This document shows, one piece after another, positions 60,917 to 64,000 of a stretch of DNA of 64,000 nt (positions within the stretch are counted from its first letter, which is position 1; every line of letters begins with the position of its first letter). This DNA is from JBBQVZ01 sp963695975. Lineage in GTDB: Bacteria; Actinomycetota; UBA4738; HRBIN12. Below the pieces are notes generated by a model. It was not told the origin of the DNA, did not search any database, and was given only the letters and a program-made list of their open reading frames with translations. The translations under genes were made by a program, and so were the position numbers. The stretch lies in the NCBI GenBank assembly GCA_963695975.1, contig CAVOIB010000002.1, positions 186,001-250,000 of the forward strand, read 5' to 3'.

Positions 60917-61440
60917 GCCTCATCTTCGTCACCGTCGCCCTGGCGACGATCGTGGGCCTCGTGACCGGCGGATCCTTCCGCGCGTTCCCGTCGATCCCCC
61001 TCCGCTGGTGGGGGCTCGCGATCGCCGGCGTCGTGCTGCAGTTCGTCCCCGTTCCAGGAGTTCTCGCGTATGCGGTGCTGCTGCTTTCTTTCGCGGTGCT
61101 ACTCGTGTTCACGTTCATCAATCTGCGAGCGGCCGGGTTCATCCTGATCTTCGTCGGACTGATGTTGAACGCTGTCGTGATCGTCGCCAACCACGGCATG
61201 CCCGTGACCATGCGCGCACTCGCCGCGTCCGGCGAGGCCACAACGCTCCACGAGCTCCGTACGAACGGAGGCGCCAAACATCACCTGGCGGACCAGGACT
61301 CCGTGTTGCTTTCGCTCGCCGACTCGATCGGCATCGGAACGCCCATCGACGAAGCCGTGAGCGTCGGCGACCTCTGTGTGCAGCTCGGGGTCGGCTGGTT
61401 CATCGTCGCAGCGCTGCGGCCTCGCGCGTCCTCACACTAG
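60913..61440 (+). CDS. DUF5317 family integral membrane protein
   Basis: 175 residues from the GTG at 60913, overlapping the larC stop. Five hydrophobic segments, with GGSFRAFPSIPLRWWGLAIAGVVLQF and LMLNAVVIVANHGMPVTM as the recognisable blocks; the segment between Asn-Gly-Met and HHLADQDSVLLSLADSI is the family core. DUF5317 proteins are of unknown function. Translation is coupled to larC, but I see no nickel-binding motif. Confidence 0.83.
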   Translation: MSLIFVTVALATIVGLVTGGSFRAFPSIPLRWWGLAIAGVVLQFVPVPGVLAYAVLLLSFAVLLVFTFINLRAAGFILIFVGLMLNAVVIVANHGMPVTMRALAASGEATTLHELRTNGGAKHHLADQDSVLLSLADSIGIGTPIDEAVSVGDLCVQLGVGWFIVAALRPRASSH

Positions 61441-61479
61441 GGACTCACTCCGACCGTCGACCCAGCCGATATCTCACAC

Positions 61480-62118
61480 ATGCCCGACACGGTCACGCTG
61501 CCGCGAGACATCCAACGCCGGCTGGACATCTGGAAGGCGATCGGCGCGCTCCTTCTGTGTGCGCTCTACGGGTGGTTCGCCCTGGTCCGGAACACGCAGA
61601 CGCCCATCCTCGAGTTCCTGGACATCGCGGTGCACGAGGTCGGCCACAAGCTCTTTTCGCCCTTCGGCGAGCTGATCATGCTGATCATGGGCTCGGGCTT
61701 CCAGGTGGTGTTCCCCCTGGCGCTCGGGGTTGTGTTCGCGGTGGGGAAACACAATCTGATCGCGTGGGGGATCTGCTGGGCATGGGCAGCTAACGCGATG
61801 TGTGACGCCGCGCGGTACATCTACGACGCTCCGCGCGGCGAGCTCATGCTCCTAGGCGGAGGCGGAGGGCTGGGCGACTGGTCACGGATCCTCGGTCCCG
61901 AGCATTACGACAAGCTGTACCTGGCAGATCGGTTGGCCGCCGACGTCCGAGCCCTCGGGTTCGTGGCGTGGTTCGCGGCCGTCGGGGTCGTCGTCTTCGC
62001 TCTCGTTCGCGACGCGGCCGCCGCCAGGCGCGATGCGTCGGCGGGGATCCACAAGCCCAGCGCGCGGCCGTCCGGCACGCTCACCCCGGTGGGCGACGTC
62101 GAGATGTGGCGGCGCTGA
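61480..62118 (+). CDS. Membrane protein with HExxH, M50-like
   Basis: 212 residues with about four membrane segments. The motif LDIAVHEVGHKLF (HEVGH at 52-56) lies next to a membrane helix as in site-2 (M50B) metalloproteases, but a second NxxPxxxxDG-type motif is not seen. A glycine-rich loop (LLGGGGGLGDW) and a His/Tyr-rich HYDKLYLADRL follow. It may be a metallopeptidase or a metal-binding membrane protein of unassigned family; a small metal-transport role cannot be excluded. It is 39 bases after the DUF5317 gene. Confidence 0.65.
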   Translation: MPDTVTLPRDIQRRLDIWKAIGALLLCALYGWFALVRNTQTPILEFLDIAVHEVGHKLFSPFGELIMLIMGSGFQVVFPLALGVVFAVGKHNLIAWGICWAWAANAMCDAARYIYDAPRGELMLLGGGGGLGDWSRILGPEHYDKLYLADRLAADVRALGFVAWFAAVGVVVFALVRDAAAARRDASAGIHKPSARPSGTLTPVGDVEMWRR

Positions 62119-62192
62119 GGTTCGACTCACGGCTCCGTTGCGCAGGACCTCCCTCCGGCTCCTGTCTGGTCGACCTTCTCCTGATCGCCCGA

Positions 62193-62198
62193 TAGGCT
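62193..62198 (+). promoter_or_regulatory. -10 box TAGGCT before the amine oxidase gene
   Basis: A TANNNT hexamer ends 8 bases before the ATG at 62207. Confidence 0.4.
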
Positions 62199-62206
62199 CG
62201 CGCGTC

Positions 62207-63631
62207 ATGGACGTGCCGCGGATCGCGATCGTCGGGGCAGGTCTGGCCGGGCTCACGTGTGCCTATCGGCTGTATCAGGCCGGAGTCGCCACAACTGTGT
62301 ACGAGGCACAGGAGCGTGTGGGAGGGCGGTGCTGGAGCGCGCCGGGCATCGTGGACGGGCAGCTCGCCGAGCATGGCGGCGAGCTGATAGACGCCTCGCA
62401 CCAGCACGTGATCTCGCTCATCCGTGAGCTGCACTTCGAGCTCGAGGACCGGGAGCTCGCTGGCACGACGTTGGGGAGCATCGGTCGGATGGTGCTCGAC
62501 GGCCGCGAGATCGGACGTGAGGTGACCGCGATCACGAAGCTGGTCGAACGCCTCCGCGTGGAGGTCGAGCGGATCGGTGACATGTCGTACGACCGAGCTG
62601 GGCCCGATGCCCGCGCGTTCGATGAGCTTTCGGTGATCGACTGGCTCGACGCGAACCTCGAGGGCGGCAGCGGGTCCCCGCTCGGTCGGACGGTTGCTTC
62701 CGGGATCTCGCAGGACACCGGGTCTCCGCCTGAACACTTGTCCGCGTTCCTCCTCATCTCCCAGTTCTTCCTGGAGTTCCCGGACCCGATGGACGACGGC
62801 GACCGGAACGAAGGACGCGAGCGGACCATGCTCGACATCATCGAGACGATCACACACGGGATGCACGTGCGCGGCGGGAACGATCTGGTGCCGCAAGCGC
62901 TCGCCGCGGTGCAACCACCTGGCTCTGTCATGTTGGGGAGGGCGTTGCATGCGCTCAGGCACGCGAGTGACGACACGTACCGCTTGCGATTCGCCGACAC
63001 CTCGGGAGAGATCACGGCGGACCACGTGGTGCTCGCACTGCCCTTCTCCACGCTCCGTCAGGTAGACCTGGACGACGCCGATCTCTCCGCTCGCAAACGG
63101 GCCTGTATCGATGCGCTGCCGATGGGCCAGAACACGAAACTCCTGCTCGGGTTCGATCGTCCCCTGTCGACGCTGTCTCCCCAGGCTGGATCGATCACGT
63201 TCGATCCGCCCGCCGCGACGTTCTGGGACAGCTCGCTGGCGCAGGAGGGTGAGGGCGGCATCGTCACACTGTTCACGGCTGGACGGCTGTTCGACGCGGA
63301 CAGCGCTCACGGCGAAGCCTCGCCGGCCGCGGTGGGCCAGGCGCTGTCGCTGTTCGAGTCAGCGGCGCCCGGGTCGCGCGATGCGTTCACAGGACGCGCG
63401 TGGCTGGACTCCTGGCCCGACGACCCTTGGAGCCGCGGGTCGTACGCGACCTGGCGCCCGGGCGATGTGACCCGCTACTGGGGGTTCGTCGGCTTGCCGG
63501 AAGGGGGCGTGCATTTCGCCGGCGAACACACCTCCACACTCAGCCAGGGATACCTGAACGGCGCGGTCGAGAGCGGCGAGCGCACGGCACAGGAAGTGCT
63601 CGACGCCCTCGGTCTCCGCCGAGCCCGCTAG
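62207..63631 (+). CDS. Flavin monoamine oxidase family protein
   Basis: 474 residues from the ATG at 62207. RIAIVGAGLAGLTCAYRLYQAG (FAD fold), VGGRCWSAPG and HGGELIDASHQHVISLI are the amine oxidase opening; GGVHFAGEHTSTLSQGYLNGAVESGERTAQEV at the C-terminus is the FAD-binding end. The family oxidizes primary amines, polyamines or amino acids to aldehydes, ammonia and H2O2. There is no signal peptide. Substrate unknown. Confidence 0.92.
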   Translation: MDVPRIAIVGAGLAGLTCAYRLYQAGVATTVYEAQERVGGRCWSAPGIVDGQLAEHGGELIDASHQHVISLIRELHFELEDRELAGTTLGSIGRMVLDGREIGREVTAITKLVERLRVEVERIGDMSYDRAGPDARAFDELSVIDWLDANLEGGSGSPLGRTVASGISQDTGSPPEHLSAFLLISQFFLEFPDPMDDGDRNEGRERTMLDIIETITHGMHVRGGNDLVPQALAAVQPPGSVMLGRALHALRHASDDTYRLRFADTSGEITADHVVLALPFSTLRQVDLDDADLSARKRACIDALPMGQNTKLLLGFDRPLSTLSPQAGSITFDPPAATFWDSSLAQEGEGGIVTLFTAGRLFDADSAHGEASPAAVGQALSLFESAAPGSRDAFTGRAWLDSWPDDPWSRGSYATWRPGDVTRYWGFVGLPEGGVHFAGEHTSTLSQGYLNGAVESGERTAQEVLDALGLRRAR

Positions 63632-63687
63632 ATCGATCCGGAGAGCTGGCGACCATCTGCCCGGTATCCCGGAGATCAAGCCGGCTC

Positions 63688-64000
63688 CTGGCTGGAACGC
63701 GATCGCTGCGGCAGGGCTTCAGCCTCGCCGTCGCGAGCGTCTGGACGGTCGTGGCGCTCGCCAGCATCTACGCCCCGAACATGGTGACCGGAACCGACCC
63801 GACGACGATCCCGATGGCCGCGATCACCGCACCCATCGCCGGTGTTGTCGCGACCGCGTTCGTGTCCGTATTCGCCGCAGGGGAGCCCAGGCCACGACAC
63901 CGCGCCCGAAAGGTAGTTCGCTTGGATAAAGGGCTAGCAGACCGAGGCGCGAGTCGACACCGCCTCGTCAGACCGAGGATCGGTTTGGCATGCCCTTCCC
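63688..64000 (+). CDS. Possible small membrane protein, partial
   Basis: The plus frame from about 63688 to the end of the window has no stop and encodes hydrophobic stretches (LAVASVWTVVALASIYAPNM and then TDPTTIPMAAITAPIAGVVATAFVSVFAAGE) like the two-helix small membrane proteins of actinobacteria. No convincing start codon was found: CTG 63688, GTG 63751 and ATG 63781 are in frame. From about 63890 the composition is less GC-biased and looks non-coding. Evidence is weak. Nothing else is seen in this 369-base end region. Confidence 0.3.
   Translation, partial: MAGTRSLRQGFSLAVASVWTVVALASIYAPNMVTGTDPTTIPMAAITAPIAGVVATAFVSVFAAGEPRPRHRARKVVRLDKGLADRGASRHRLVRPRIGLACPS

Noticed and set aside
1..64000. 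CRISPR array, insertion sequence or prophage
   Set aside because: No regularly spaced direct repeats, transposase, integrase or phage genes were seen; the short repeats noticed are operators or terminators.

Overview
The window is a GC-rich (roughly 65-70%), densely packed bacterial chromosome segment with short intergenic gaps and many GTG starts and 1-4 base gene overlaps. Gene content points to an actinobacterial-type lineage without a close cultured match that I can name. The evidence is a coproporphyrin-dependent heme branch (CpfC, CgoX, HemQ), a ferrochelatase with a cysteine cluster, and an IclR regulator divergent from leuCD. The SRP RNA is of the long type with an Alu domain, unlike the short RNA of Streptomyces or Mycobacterium. 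No phage, insertion sequence, CRISPR array or rRNA is visible; this is core chromosome with a few accessory pieces.

Layout. 1-5.1 kb (minus): a fatty-acyl reductase/HAD fusion, a zinc alcohol dehydrogenase and a LarA-like protein form one operon behind a promoter with a palindromic operator. 5.2-7.3 kb: diguanylate cyclase, MazG-like protein and a GNAT. 7.3-15 kb (minus): dnaX, recR, an S9 peptidase, lysC, a membrane protein and asd, preceded by the SRP RNA. 15-20 kb: small enzymes, two tRNA-Ser genes, tadA and a secreted propeller protein. 20-25.2 kb: pncB, leuCD with a divergent IclR regulator and two operators, and an aldo/keto reductase. 25.2-34.6 kb: an MFS exporter, a Gfo/Idh oxidoreductase overlapping a tRNA-Arg, a broken GNAT, an RnfD-like membrane protein, a core-MetE-like enzyme, a two-gene AhpD-like unit whose second gene has an in-frame TGA, tRNA-Ser(GCT), a frameshifted FAD oxidase and a P1 peptidase. 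34.6-40.6 kb: hemA-hemC-hemD-hemB, two small genes and hemL. 40.6-50.7 kb: PAS protein, methyltransferase, phytoene-dehydrogenase-like protein, msrA, a CDGSH iron-sulfur operon, a UvrD-like helicase, a HAD hydrolase and PPK2. 50.7-57.9 kb (minus): hemQ, cgoX, cpfC, a GAF histidine kinase, hemE, tRNA-Ser(TGA) and serS. 57.9-64 kb: bactofilin, DUF4446, larB, larC, membrane proteins and an amine oxidase.

How it works together. The two hem clusters give the whole route from glutamyl-tRNA to heme by the coproporphyrin branch. LarB and LarC, with a LarA-family protein 58 kb away, imply a nickel-pincer-nucleotide enzyme. All four serine tRNA isoacceptors (GGA, CGA, GCT, TGA) and serS lie in the window.

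The most notable observation is the AhpD/carboxymuconolactone-decarboxylase-like gene at 31520-32101. Its in-frame TGA falls exactly at the second cysteine of the CxxC...H motif. It is followed at the right distance by a hairpin with a GGUC apical loop, so it is very probably a selenoprotein. Promoters throughout share a TANNNT -10 box (TAGACT at tRNAs) 6-9 bases before the RNA or start codon, which suggests that many mRNAs are leaderless.
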